From NCBI GenBank assembly GCA_030589835.1, contig JAUUZS010000101.1, forward strand, positions 1 to 10,006: DNA of 10,006 nucleotides. Direction: 5' to 3'. The stretch's first letter is position 1. Each line of letters opens with the position of its first letter. Below are positions 1 through 6,615 of this stretch, in pieces. The translations under genes and the position numbers were made by a program. The stretch comes from Cyclobacteriaceae bacterium. GTDB lineage: Bacteria; Bacteroidota; Bacteroidia; Cytophagales; Cyclobacteriaceae. The notes beneath the pieces are model-generated. The model made no database searches. It had not been told where the DNA came from and saw nothing but the letters and a program-made list of their open reading frames with translations.

Positions 1-30
1 AAAAATAAAATATACGTTATTGATATTTAA

Positions 31-38
31 CAAAGGTA
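31..38 (-). promoter_or_regulatory. Candidate Bacteroidota -7 box (TACCTTTG) facing left
   Basis: Read on the minus strand this is TACCTTTG, a perfect match to the TAnnTTTG -7 element of the primary sigma factor in Bacteroidota. It lies just downstream of the membrane-protein gene and would drive a gene beyond the left edge. I see no clear TTG-type -33 element at the expected distance, so the call rests on the -7 box and its intergenic position. Confidence 0.4.
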
Positions 39-72
39 CAAAATAATGCCCAGATGCTAATAAGAAATAAAA

Positions 73-561
73 TCATGAAAACATTTTGTCAAGCATTTTT
101 TTGCTCTTTCTAAGCTGGATTTTGAAGTTTTCCCTGCTCAGGATATAATTCACCAGGCAAAAACCAAAACTTATAGCACCGTATATCCAAGCCTGATATA
201 ATCCAATAAAAAATACTGTAATCAATAGTGTCACGATTGTCCAAAACAGCAGTAATTTTTTCGTCGCCGGAAAGAGCTCATAGGTCAGGCGGATTAATGT
301 CTCCTCGTCCGAGCTCAGAAAATCGCCTTTGATTATCGGAATAAAATTATTGGAAACCTTCAATTTTATGGATATAGAAAATTCTTCCTCATTCCAACTC
401 CCATTAAAAATATAATCCTTTGACTCGCTTTCTTCTGCTTCTCCTTTGAGAGGTTTTACATATTTGTGGAGATGGTCAATAAGCTGTTTTTGTGAAAACG
501 CAACTAATTTGGTCTCTCTGCCGAAAGGATAAAATGAGATCACTGATCGACTGCGATACAT
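73..561 (-). CDS. Small two-helix membrane protein of unknown function
   Basis: I do not recognise a named family. The 162-residue product has a hydrophilic N-terminal part (about residues 1-100), with an acidic stretch around 41-49 and a beta-rich segment around 60-95. Two hydrophobic segments follow (about 103-122 and 124-141), joined by a very short turn, and then a basic amphipathic tail (about 143-162). This suggests a helical hairpin in the inner membrane with both soluble parts on the same side; a role in signalling or envelope function would be a guess. The start is uncertain. The ATG at 561 overlaps the end of ridA by 22 bases. A GTG at 543-541 overlaps the ridA TGA in a GTGA arrangement typical of translational coupling and would give 156 residues. 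Neither start has a clear ribosome site. It is probably cotranscribed with ridA. Confidence 0.7.
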   Translation of the reverse strand: MYRSRSVISFYPFGRETKLVAFSQKQLIDHLHKYVKPLKGEAEESESKDYIFNGSWNEEEFSISIKLKVSNNFIPIIKGDFLSSDEETLIRLTYELFPATKKLLLFWTIVTLLITVFFIGLYQAWIYGAISFGFCLVNYILSRENFKIQLRKSKKMLDKMFS

Positions 562-923
562 GAAATTTCTACATGTACGTCTTTTGGCAAAGCGGAAACC
601 TCAATCGTTTCACGAGCTGGGGGATCGCTATCGAAATATTTTTCATACATAGCATTGACGATCGAAAAGTCCCTCATATCGGTAACAAAAACGCTGCATT
701 TTACCACATTGCTGAAATCCATTCCTGCGGCATTCAAAATAGACCAAATATTTTTCATTACCTGGCTTGTCTCGCTGGCAATATCATTTGTCACCAATTG
801 GCCGGTTTTTGTATCAACAGGAATTTGCCCTGAAACATAAAGCGTATTTCCAACTTGAACTGCCTGACTGTAGGGCCCAATTGGAGCAGGGGCTTTATCA
901 GAAAAAATTATAGTTTTACTCAT
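540..923 (-). CDS. ridA: RidA family reactive enamine/imine deaminase
   Basis: This is a 127-residue RidA/YjgF/UK114 protein of normal family length. Such proteins form trimers in the cytosol and hydrolyse the reactive 2-aminoacrylate and related enamine/imine products of PLP enzymes such as threonine dehydratase, protecting other PLP enzymes. Visible family signatures are GPYSQAV at 16-22, LYVSGQIP at 28-35, the segment VVKCSVFVTDM at 73-83, and the C-terminal block PPARETIEVSALPKD at 101-115. Arg104 in PAR matches the catalytic arginine that binds the substrate carboxylate. The ATG at 923 fits the usual family N-terminus. The gene diverges from hemE across about 95 bases and its stop overlaps the downstream membrane-protein gene. 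Family membership is secure; the in vivo substrate is inferred. Confidence 0.95.
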   Translation of the reverse strand: MSKTIIFSDKAPAPIGPYSQAVQVGNTLYVSGQIPVDTKTGQLVTNDIASETSQVMKNIWSILNAAGMDFSNVVKCSVFVTDMRDFSIVNAMYEKYFDSDPPARETIEVSALPKDVHVEISCIAVDQ

Positions 924-946
924 AATGTTGGCATAATTAAAGCTTT

Positions 947-955
947 CAAAAATTA
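947..955 (-). promoter_or_regulatory. Possible -7 box of ridA
   Basis: On the minus strand the site reads TAATTTTTG, the Bacteroidota TAnnTTTG motif with one extra T. It sits 23 bases upstream of the ridA ATG. The match is imperfect and no -33 element is evident, so this is a weak candidate. Confidence 0.2.
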
Positions 956-980
956 TTCATAAAAATAAAACAGAAAACGT

Positions 981-988
981 TAATTTTG
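981..988 (+). promoter_or_regulatory. Candidate -7 box of hemE (TAATTTTG)
   Basis: The site matches TAnnTTTG exactly. It lies 30 bases upstream of the hemE ATG at 1019, in the divergent ridA-hemE gap, which would leave a short untranslated leader. No convincing TTG was found at the -33 position. The match and placement are seen in the sequence; promoter function is inferred. Confidence 0.45.
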
Positions 989-1018
989 CCTTTCCTTTCA
1001 ACATTTAATATAAATTTT

Positions 1019-2050
1019 ATGGAAATAAAAAATGATCTGCTGCTACGGGCCGCCAGAGGAGAGAAAACGGAAAGAACACCTGTTTGGGTAATGCGGCAGG
1101 CAGGAAGGATATTGAAGGAATACAGGGAGGTAAGAGGTAAACTTTCGGGTTTTATCGAATTGGTTCAAACCCCTGATCGGGCAGCGGAGGTAACCATACA
1201 ACCTGTTGACATTCTTGGCGTTGACGCCGCCATTATTTTTTCGGATATTCTTGTTGTTCCTGAGGCTATGGGTTTGCCTTATACTATGGAAGAAGGTAAG
1301 GGGCCATTTTTCCCGGAAACCGTAAAAAGTGAGGACGACCTTGACAAACTCAAAATTGCAGATGAGGATAGCCTCGGATATGTCATCGAAGCGATAAAAG
1401 TTACGAAAAGAGAGTTGGATGGCCGGGTGCCACTTATTGGATTTGCAGGGGCACCATGGACTATTTTCTGCTATATGGTAGAAGGAAAGGGCAGCAAGAC
1501 ATTTTCTAATGCACGAAAAATACTGTACAAATACCCATCATTTGCCCATAAATTAATGGACAAAATTACAGACAGCACCATCAGATATCTGAAAAATCAG
1601 ATTGCTGCAGGGGCAAATATAGTTCAGGTTTTTGATTCGTGGGCAGGAATATTGCCCGCCGGTCAATATGACGGTTTTTCTTTAAAATACATTTCCAAAA
1701 TTGTTGACGCCATTACCGAAGTTCCAGTAATCGTATTTGCCAAAGGAGCTTATGAGTCCAGAAAAGCAATTGGAAATACGAATTGTGATGTGGTTGGCTT
1801 GGACTGGAACATGAATATTGCAGAATCCAGAAGCCTGATCGGCCCTGACAAAACCCTGCAAGGCAACCTTGATCCTGCAACCCTCTATGGTGATTTTGAG
1901 ATGGTAAAGTCTGAAACCCGGAAAATGCTGGATCAGTTTGGTGGTTCCAGGCACATTGCCAATCTAGGACATGGAGTTTATCCGGATATGGAAGCAGACA
2001 AAGTTAAGTGCTTTATTGACGAGGTTAAGGAGTATAGCAGCCTAAAATAA
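1019..2050 (+). CDS. hemE: Uroporphyrinogen III decarboxylase
   Basis: HemE removes the four acetate carboxyl groups of uroporphyrinogen III to give coproporphyrinogen III in cytosolic haem synthesis. The 343-residue product is of normal length for a TIM-barrel HemE. The N-terminal signature [11 protein letters not shown] is at 20-30, with substrate-binding Arg26 and Arg30. FSD at 74-76 gives Asp76, the essential pyrrole-binding aspartate. The second signature GFAGAPWT at 141-148 is followed by Tyr152, and NLGHGV at 315-320 carries the conserved His318. The ATG at 1019 was chosen because [15 protein letters not shown] is the usual family N-terminus; a TTG at 986 would add eleven residues that lie over the candidate promoter box. 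The gene stands alone on the plus strand, diverging from ridA and converging on the lipoprotein gene. Confidence 0.97.
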   Translation: MEIKNDLLLRAARGEKTERTPVWVMRQAGRILKEYREVRGKLSGFIELVQTPDRAAEVTIQPVDILGVDAAIIFSDILVVPEAMGLPYTMEEGKGPFFPETVKSEDDLDKLKIADEDSLGYVIEAIKVTKRELDGRVPLIGFAGAPWTIFCYMVEGKGSKTFSNARKILYKYPSFAHKLMDKITDSTIRYLKNQIAAGANIVQVFDSWAGILPAGQYDGFSLKYISKIVDAITEVPVIVFAKGAYESRKAIGNTNCDVVGLDWNMNIAESRSLIGPDKTLQGNLDPATLYGDFEMVKSETRKMLDQFGGSRHIANLGHGVYPDMEADKVKCFIDEVKEYSSLK

Positions 2051-2051
2051 T

Positions 2052-2153
2052 CTATTCAGTAACTTTTAGCATTCCAGAATTACCTGGCCATTCATTCGTA
2101 ATATCTGCTTTTCTGATCCAGACCAATGTGGGGTCAGGAAAGTTTTTGTTCAT
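2052..2153 (-). CDS. Very small ORF directly behind the lipoprotein gene, doubtful
   Basis: An ATG lies two bases after the lipoprotein stop codon and opens a 33-residue frame ending in TAG just before the end of hemE. The product is mixed in charge, with WIRKADITNEWPGNSG at 12-27, and has no signal peptide or membrane segment. The frame differs from that of the lipoprotein and is closed by a TAA two codons before the ATG, so it is not a simple frameshifted tail. It could be a coupled small protein, a gene remnant or chance; a 34-codon frame is not rare by chance. I assign no function. Confidence 0.2.
   Translation of the reverse strand: MNKNFPDPTLVWIRKADITNEWPGNSGMLKVTE
2113..2147 (+). terminator. 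Possible weak terminator of hemE
   Basis: CTGATCC at 2113-2119 can pair with GGGTCAG at 2131-2137, giving a 7-bp stem with one G-T wobble and an 11-base loop. A run of five T follows at 2143-2147. The T run is short and starts five bases after the stem, so this is only a candidate for ending hemE transcription in the convergent gap. Confidence 0.25.
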
Positions 2154-2155
2154 TG

Positions 2156-2638
2156 TTACTTAAGTCGTACGGTGTAGGCTCCGTCGATTCCGGTAATTCG
2201 CCCTCCACTGCTCGATGGATTTACTTCAAATGAAAATGTGACTGTTTCTTCCGTAACATCCACACTGGTGAGTTCGGCTACTGAGGCTTCGCTTAGTGAG
2301 ATGTTATCCGTTCCAGAACCCGTCCAGATCCATGTTGCGTTATCGGTAGATAAAAAATCCTCTGCACCGGAAGCCTCAAAGAATGTTGGCGCCCACTCAT
2401 CCGCTCCCGATGATGTCTCAAAGGAGACTTGCAAATTCTCTAAATCAGTAGCTAGGACGCCTGATGGGCTGGCCAAAACCTCAACGTTTCCAGGGCCTCC
2501 CCAGGGTGATCCTTCGTCAAGTATTTTTGCCTCCTGCTCTGGTGATTTTAATGATGTAGTATCACTATTTCCACAACTATAAAGTAGTGATAAAACAAAA
2601 ATCACAAGGATTGAACATAATGAGTTTATACTTTTCAT
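2156..2638 (-). CDS. Small acidic lipoprotein of unknown function
   Basis: The 160-residue product begins with a type II signal peptide: Lys2, a hydrophobic core at about 9-20, then the lipobox LYSC with the lipidated Cys22. The mature part is acidic, rich in Ser, Thr, Gly, Glu and Asp, and alternates hydrophobic and polar residues as in a beta-sandwich. Trp46, Trp82, Trp103 and Trp105 are spread through it. It ends with a GGRITGIDGAYTVRL block (about 145-159) that resembles the closing strands of small Bacteroidota lipoproteins. It is expected on the periplasmic or outer face of the envelope. The residues after the cysteine (GNSDTT) do not clearly show a surface-export signal. It lies 45 bases downstream of the ABC ATPase and may be the last gene of the lipid A operon, but could also have its own promoter; I found no good TAnnTTTG box. 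Function unknown. Confidence 0.75.
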   Translation of the reverse strand: MKSINSLCSILVIFVLSLLYSCGNSDTTSLKSPEQEAKILDEGSPWGGPGNVEVLASPSGVLATDLENLQVSFETSSGADEWAPTFFEASGAEDFLSTDNATWIWTGSGTDNISLSEASVAELTSVDVTEETVTFSFEVNPSSSGGRITGIDGAYTVRLK

Positions 2639-2683
2639 ACTATATACTTTTAAAATGATGAAAAAATGAACATAATGAAAACT

Positions 2684-3304
2684 TTAGTTTTTATAATCCA
2701 AAATATCGATGAATTTTTTGCAAAATTCAAATTCCTCCTTTCTATTAGAACACACAAATATCAATTTTTCTTTTAAAACTTTATCGATTTCTTCAATATA
2801 CCAACTAAAACCACTGGCATCAAGATTTGTTGCCGGCTCATCAAGAAGTAATAAAGGGGTGTCAGCATAAAATGCAATTCCCAATTTAAGTCTTTGCTTC
2901 ATACCCGTAGAAAAATTTTTAATGTATTTGTCCTTTGCCTTTTCCAACCTGAAAATGCCGGGAAGTTCACTTAATTCAATATCACTTTTTAATTGCTTAA
3001 ACTTAAAATGAAAGGCGAGAAACTCCTGAAGGGTGAAGTCTTCGGGAAGACTCATTGCAGGGGCTACGAGCGAAAGGTATTTGTAAATGCTGTCCGGATC
3101 AATTGGATTTTGGCCGGAGGTATAATGAATGGTTCCTGCAGTCTGCAACAAACTACCAGCGATAACCTGAAGGAGGGTTGACTTTCCACTTCCATTAGGA
3201 CCGGTGATGGCAATGATATCAGCCTGATTCAGCTTGAGATTTACATGTTTAAAAATCCATTCTTTATTGAACTTTTTTGCAACATCTTTCAGTTGAATCT
3301 CCAT
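2684..3304 (-). CDS. Orphan ABC-type ATPase subunit
   Basis: This 206-residue single nucleotide-binding domain has no fused or adjacent permease in the window. Walker A GPNGSGKST is at 35-43. The signature is a variant, FSTGMKQR at 131-138, and Walker B LLLLDEP is at 151-157 followed by a D-loop at 160-162. Two catalytic landmarks are changed. The Q-loop glutamine position (near 83, in VAPAMSLPEDF) is alanine, and the switch histidine after Walker B is replaced by Ser186-Asn187. Size and layout resemble short CcmA-like ATPases, but no other cytochrome maturation gene is nearby, so that name is not justified. It starts 19 bases after lpxA and is probably cotranscribed with the lipid A genes. 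It could energise an unlinked membrane partner or act as a regulatory ATPase; both are inference. Confidence 0.88.
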   Translation of the reverse strand: MEIQLKDVAKKFNKEWIFKHVNLKLNQADIIAITGPNGSGKSTLLQVIAGSLLQTAGTIHYTSGQNPIDPDSIYKYLSLVAPAMSLPEDFTLQEFLAFHFKFKQLKSDIELSELPGIFRLEKAKDKYIKNFSTGMKQRLKLGIAFYADTPLLLLDEPATNLDASGFSWYIEEIDKVLKEKLIFVCSNRKEEFEFCKKFIDILDYKN

Positions 3305-3323
3305 TCAATATCAATTGGTCAGT

Positions 3324-4109
3324 TCAAGGTTTATTGCTATAGCCCTTCATTACGCCACGGTCAGAATTGCGCACGAAATTGAGGATCTCATCACGCTCTT
3401 TTGAACTGGACATTTCCATTTGAATAGCATCAAGGGCTTTAGAATTATTCATTCCTTTCAAATATATCCGGCGATAAATCTCCTGTATCTCATTAATTTT
3501 TTTATTTGAAAAACCCCTTCTCCTCAATCCGATGGAATTGATTCCGGCGTATCCCAGTGGTTCGCGTGCTGCGGTCACATAAGGCGGAACATCCTTTCGT
3601 ACGAGTGAGCCACCTGCGATCATAGCATGAGCTCCAACACTCACAAATTGATGTATAGCTGAGGCTCCTCCTATAGTAGCGAATTCCCCAATATGAATAT
3701 GCCCTGCCAACTGAACCGAATTAACCAGGGTGACACTATCATCGATTTGACAATCATGTGCAATATGGACATAAGCCAATATAAGACAATTGCTGCCTAT
3801 GACTGTTTTGTGCCTATCAATCGTGCCTCTATTTATGGTTACAAACTCTCGAATAATGGTATTATTACCGATTTCAGCAGTTGTTTTTTCACCTTGAAAT
3901 TTTCTGTCCTGGGGAATCCCAGAGATTACAGAACCGGGAAAAATCTTACAATTTTTCCCTATTCGGGCACCTTCCATGACAGAAACATTAGAACCTATCC
4001 ATGTTCCTTCATCTATTTCAACATCTTTATGAATGGTTGCAAAGGGTTCTATAACTACATTATCTGCAATTTTCGCCTCGGGGTGTATATATGCTAAGGG
4101 TTGATTCAT
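3324..4109 (-). CDS. lpxA: Acyl-ACP--UDP-N-acetylglucosamine O-acyltransferase
   Basis: LpxA moves a 3-hydroxyacyl chain from ACP to the 3-OH of UDP-GlcNAc, the first step of lipid A synthesis, in the cytosol. The 261 residues match the E. coli length of about 262. Left-handed beta-helix hexapeptide repeats fill about residues 1-180, and a helical C-terminal domain begins with GLRRRGFS at 194-201. The catalytic block HIAHDC at 115-120 provides His118 and Asp119, the equivalents of E. coli His125 and Asp126. His137 and His153 match His144 and His160. Gly166 aligns with E. coli Gly173, the chain-length ruler position where glycine permits a long acyl chain; long 3-hydroxy acyl groups would suit a Bacteroidota member. 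The start codon overlaps the lpxC-fabZ stop as ATGA, so translation is probably coupled. Confidence 0.97.
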   Translation of the reverse strand: MNQPLAYIHPEAKIADNVVIEPFATIHKDVEIDEGTWIGSNVSVMEGARIGKNCKIFPGSVISGIPQDRKFQGEKTTAEIGNNTIIREFVTINRGTIDRHKTVIGSNCLILAYVHIAHDCQIDDSVTLVNSVQLAGHIHIGEFATIGGASAIHQFVSVGAHAMIAGGSLVRKDVPPYVTAAREPLGYAGINSIGLRRRGFSNKKINEIQEIYRRIYLKGMNNSKALDAIQMEMSSSKERDEILNFVRNSDRGVMKGYSNKP

Positions 4110-5500
4110 TGATTCTTTTTAACAATACTTGCAATCATATTACTTTCGGTGACCAGTTTATTGCCAACAAATGCGCGGCCTCTCATTTTTGCAATACCTC
4201 TCTTTATAGGCTCGAGCAAATCACATCTGATGATCATTGTATCTCCTGGCACTACAGGTCTTCTAAACTTGCAATCGTCTATTTTCAAAAAATAGGTCCA
4301 ATAATTTTGCGGATCAGGAACGGTATTCAAAACAAATATCCCACCTATCTGAGCCATAGACTCCACAATTAATACTCCTGGCATTACAGGATTCCCGGGG
4401 AAATGCCCTTGAAAAAAATGCTCATTGTAGGTTACATTTTTCACCCCTGCTACGGTGGAGTCATCCAAATGAATAACCTTATCAATCAATAAAAAAGGAT
4501 AGCTATGAGGTAAAATTTCCTTAATTTGATTTATATCATAAACCGGCGGCAAGTTGGGGTCATAATTTGGGATACTGGCATGCTCCTGTTGCTCCATCAT
4601 TCGCTTTATTTTTTTAGCGAATCCAACATTTGCCGCATGACCCGGCCTGGCGGCTAGTATTTGAGCCTTAAGTGGCCGGCCTACAAGCGCCAAATCCCCC
4701 ATTACGTCGAGCAATTTATGGCGGGCAGGTTCATTGCTATGCCTCAATTCTATATTATTGAGTATTCCCTCTTCCTTTACAATTACCTTGGGCTTATTAA
4801 ACAATTTGGCTAAATAATCCAGTTCACCTTCTTCCACGACCCGGTCTACCACTACGATAGCATTATCCAGGTCACCACCTTTTATGAGGTTATTTTTAAA
4901 TAGCATTTCCAACTCGTGGAGAAAGCAAAAAGTCCGTGCCGAAGCAATTTCTTTTTTGAACTGTGAAATATCTGTAATTGAGGCATGTTGACTGCCCAGT
5001 ACCGGTGATTTATAATCAATCATCACGGTCACGCGATAGTCATCCAATGGCAATGCAGCAATCTCCACATCCCTTGATGCATCTTTATAAAAAATACTTT
5101 CCGGAACGGCAAAGAAATTCCTTAAAGCGTTTTGTTCTTCAGTGCCAACTTTTTCCAGTGCCTCGACGTACATTTTGGAGCTGCCGTCCATGATGGGAGG
5201 TTCCGGCCCATCGAGCTGGATTATAATATTGTCGATTTCCATACCTACAAGAGCTGCCATGGTGTGCTCCACAGTATTCACTCTTGCCCCATTTTGCTCG
5301 ATAGTCGTCCCTCTCGAAAGATCAACAACATTATCAACATCAGCATCTACTATGGGCTGACCATCTAAGTCTATTCGCTGAAATTTAATACCATGATTTG
5401 GCTTGGCTGGCAAAAAAGTCATGTGTACATCGACTCCTGTATGCAGGCCGACCCCACTCAATGTGATCGGCTTTTTTATCGTGTGTTGTTTTAAATGCAT
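4106..5500 (-). CDS. lpxC-fabZ: Fused LpxC deacetylase / FabZ dehydratase
   Basis: This 464-residue protein joins two enzymes. Residues 1 to about 305 form LpxC, the zinc UDP-3-O-acyl-GlcNAc deacetylase that commits the cell to lipid A. VEH at 77-79 gives Glu78 and zinc ligand His79; RHKLLDVMGDL at 260-270 gives ligands His261 and Asp265; His288 in RPGHAAN is the conserved catalytic histidine. After a short linker, about 318-464 form FabZ, the 3-hydroxyacyl-ACP dehydratase. LPHSYPFLLID is at 330-340, and GHFPGNPVMPG with His366, followed by Glu380 fourteen residues later, reproduces the His/Glu catalytic pair. The fusion is typical of Bacteroidota. It places two competing uses of 3-hydroxyacyl-ACP, lipid A and fatty acid elongation, in one polypeptide. 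The start lies 7 bases after lpxD and the stop overlaps lpxA. Confidence 0.97.
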   Translation of the reverse strand: MHLKQHTIKKPITLSGVGLHTGVDVHMTFLPAKPNHGIKFQRIDLDGQPIVDADVDNVVDLSRGTTIEQNGARVNTVEHTMAALVGMEIDNIIIQLDGPEPPIMDGSSKMYVEALEKVGTEEQNALRNFFAVPESIFYKDASRDVEIAALPLDDYRVTVMIDYKSPVLGSQHASITDISQFKKEIASARTFCFLHELEMLFKNNLIKGGDLDNAIVVVDRVVEEGELDYLAKLFNKPKVIVKEEGILNNIELRHSNEPARHKLLDVMGDLALVGRPLKAQILAARPGHAANVGFAKKIKRMMEQQEHASIPNYDPNLPPVYDINQIKEILPHSYPFLLIDKVIHLDDSTVAGVKNVTYNEHFFQGHFPGNPVMPGVLIVESMAQIGGIFVLNTVPDPQNYWTYFLKIDDCKFRRPVVPGDTMIIRCDLLEPIKRGIAKMRGRAFVGNKLVTESNMIASIVKKNQ

Positions 5501-5507
5501 GCACCAA

Positions 5508-6551
5508 TTACTGATTAGCGGGCAAATTTAGCACTTTTTTTTCAAGTTCGTTAACTCTTTTGCTTAATTCTGGCAGTTTACGGAAAATGATATAACTCTT
5601 AATATGATCTTTATGGTCCATTGCAGGAGTTCCCCATTTAACTGAACCCTTCTCTTTAATCGTTTTTGATACACCGGTTTTGGCTCCCAATATAACCCGA
5701 TCAGCAATCTCTATATGCCCAACGACGCCAACCTGCCCACCAACAATGCAGTTTTTACCAAATTTAGTTGATCCCGATATCCCTGTCTGTGACGCAATAA
5801 CAGTATTTGCTCCAATCTCTACATTGTGTGCAATCTGAACAAGGCTATCCAGCTTCACTCCTTCATCAAGAATGGTGCTGCCTAGTGTGGCACAGTCAAT
5901 AACGGTATTGGCGCCAATTTCAACATTATCCCGTAGAATTACGTTGCCAAGTTGAGGTATTTTTTTGTATGAGCCGTCTGGTTGTGGAGCGAAACCAAAA
6001 CCATCGCTGCCAATCACTACGCCGGAATGAATAATGCAATTATTGCCAACTACGGTATCAGCATAAATCTTTGCTCCCGAATAAAAAATACAATTATCTC
6101 CAATCGTCACATTATCTCCTATATATGCGTGGGGATAAATTTTTACATTCTTCCCAATTTTTACATTGGCTCCTATCTATGAAAAGGCTCCTCTGTATAT
6201 GTTTTCACCTAGTTCTGCATGCTCTGCAACAAACGAAGGATCTTCTACGCCAATTTTGCTGAAACTTGTGATTTTATCATATTCTTCCAACAATCGAGTG
6301 AAACCGGAATATGGATCATCAACTCTGACAAGTGTTGCTTGAAAAGGCTTTGTAGCTTGAAAGTCTTTTTTAACAATGACTGCTGATGCTTCAGAGGAAT
6401 AAAGGAATTCTTCATATTTTGGATTTGAAAGAAAGGTAATGGCTCCCTTTTTCGCATCCTGGATTTTGCCAATGGTTTTTACCTTTCCCTGTCCGTTACC
6501 TTCCACTTCGCCGTGCAGCATTGCAGCGATTTGATCTATAGTAAATTCCAT
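5508..6551 (-). CDS. lpxD: LpxD N-acyltransferase, interrupted by an in-frame TAG
   Basis: LpxD adds the second 3-hydroxyacyl chain, to the 2-amino group of UDP-3-O-acyl-glucosamine, after LpxC. If the single stop at codon 125 is read as an amino acid, the frame is 347 residues, normal for the family. Residues 1 to about 105 are the uridine-binding N-terminal domain. From about 106 come hexapeptide repeats such as [11 protein letters not shown] right after the stop. The catalytic histidine of IAHNV falls at 242, and a helical C-terminus closes the chain. As written, translation from the ATG at 6551 yields only 124 residues. There is no ATG soon after the stop; a GTG at 6110 would make a 200-residue remnant lacking the substrate-binding domain. 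The codon before Ile126 is normally aromatic, so TAY to TAG is the simplest change. Because the gene is expected to be needed for lipid A, a sequence error is likelier than real loss. Confidence 0.93.
6177..6179 (-). other. Premature TAG codon inside lpxD
   Basis: The minus-strand codon reads TAG between TCA (Ser124) and ATA (Ile126). Both flanks stay in the same frame, so this is a one-base substitution and not an indel. A tyrosine codon (TAT or TAC) at this place would restore a normal first hexapeptide coil. Confidence 0.9.
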
Positions 6552-6615
6552 GTATTATTGATTTAGAAAAGTGCTGATAATGAAATAATTGTGAGCTTAT
6601 TTTGGAGATTTTAAA

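Noticed and set aside
986..1018. Upstream extension of hemE from a TTG, adding 11 residues
   Set aside because: The ATG at 1019 gives the standard HemE N-terminus, and the extension would overlie the TAATTTTG promoter candidate.
2083..2096. CCAG/CTGG inverted repeat in the hemE-lipoprotein gap as a terminator
   Set aside because: The stem is only four base pairs and no T run follows on either strand.
2238..2582. 114-codon open frame on the plus strand across the lipoprotein gene
   Set aside because: It mirrors the Ser/Thr-rich coding strand of the lipoprotein, which has a clear signal peptide and lipobox; the plus frame has neither domain nor motif.
2612..2678. Direct repeat TGAACATAATGA at 2612-2623 and 2667-2678 around the lipoprotein start
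   Set aside because: Twelve AT-rich bases occurring twice is weak in a sequence of this composition, and no flanking mobile element or attachment structure is seen.
6245..6472. 75-codon minus frame inside the 5' part of lpxD
   Set aside because: It is an out-of-frame overlap of the well-conserved LpxD N-terminal domain and has no features of its own.
6552..6615. Separate promoter for lpxD in the 64-base gap after the HD gene
   Set aside because: No TAnnTTTG match on the minus strand was found; cotranscription with the HD gene is simpler.
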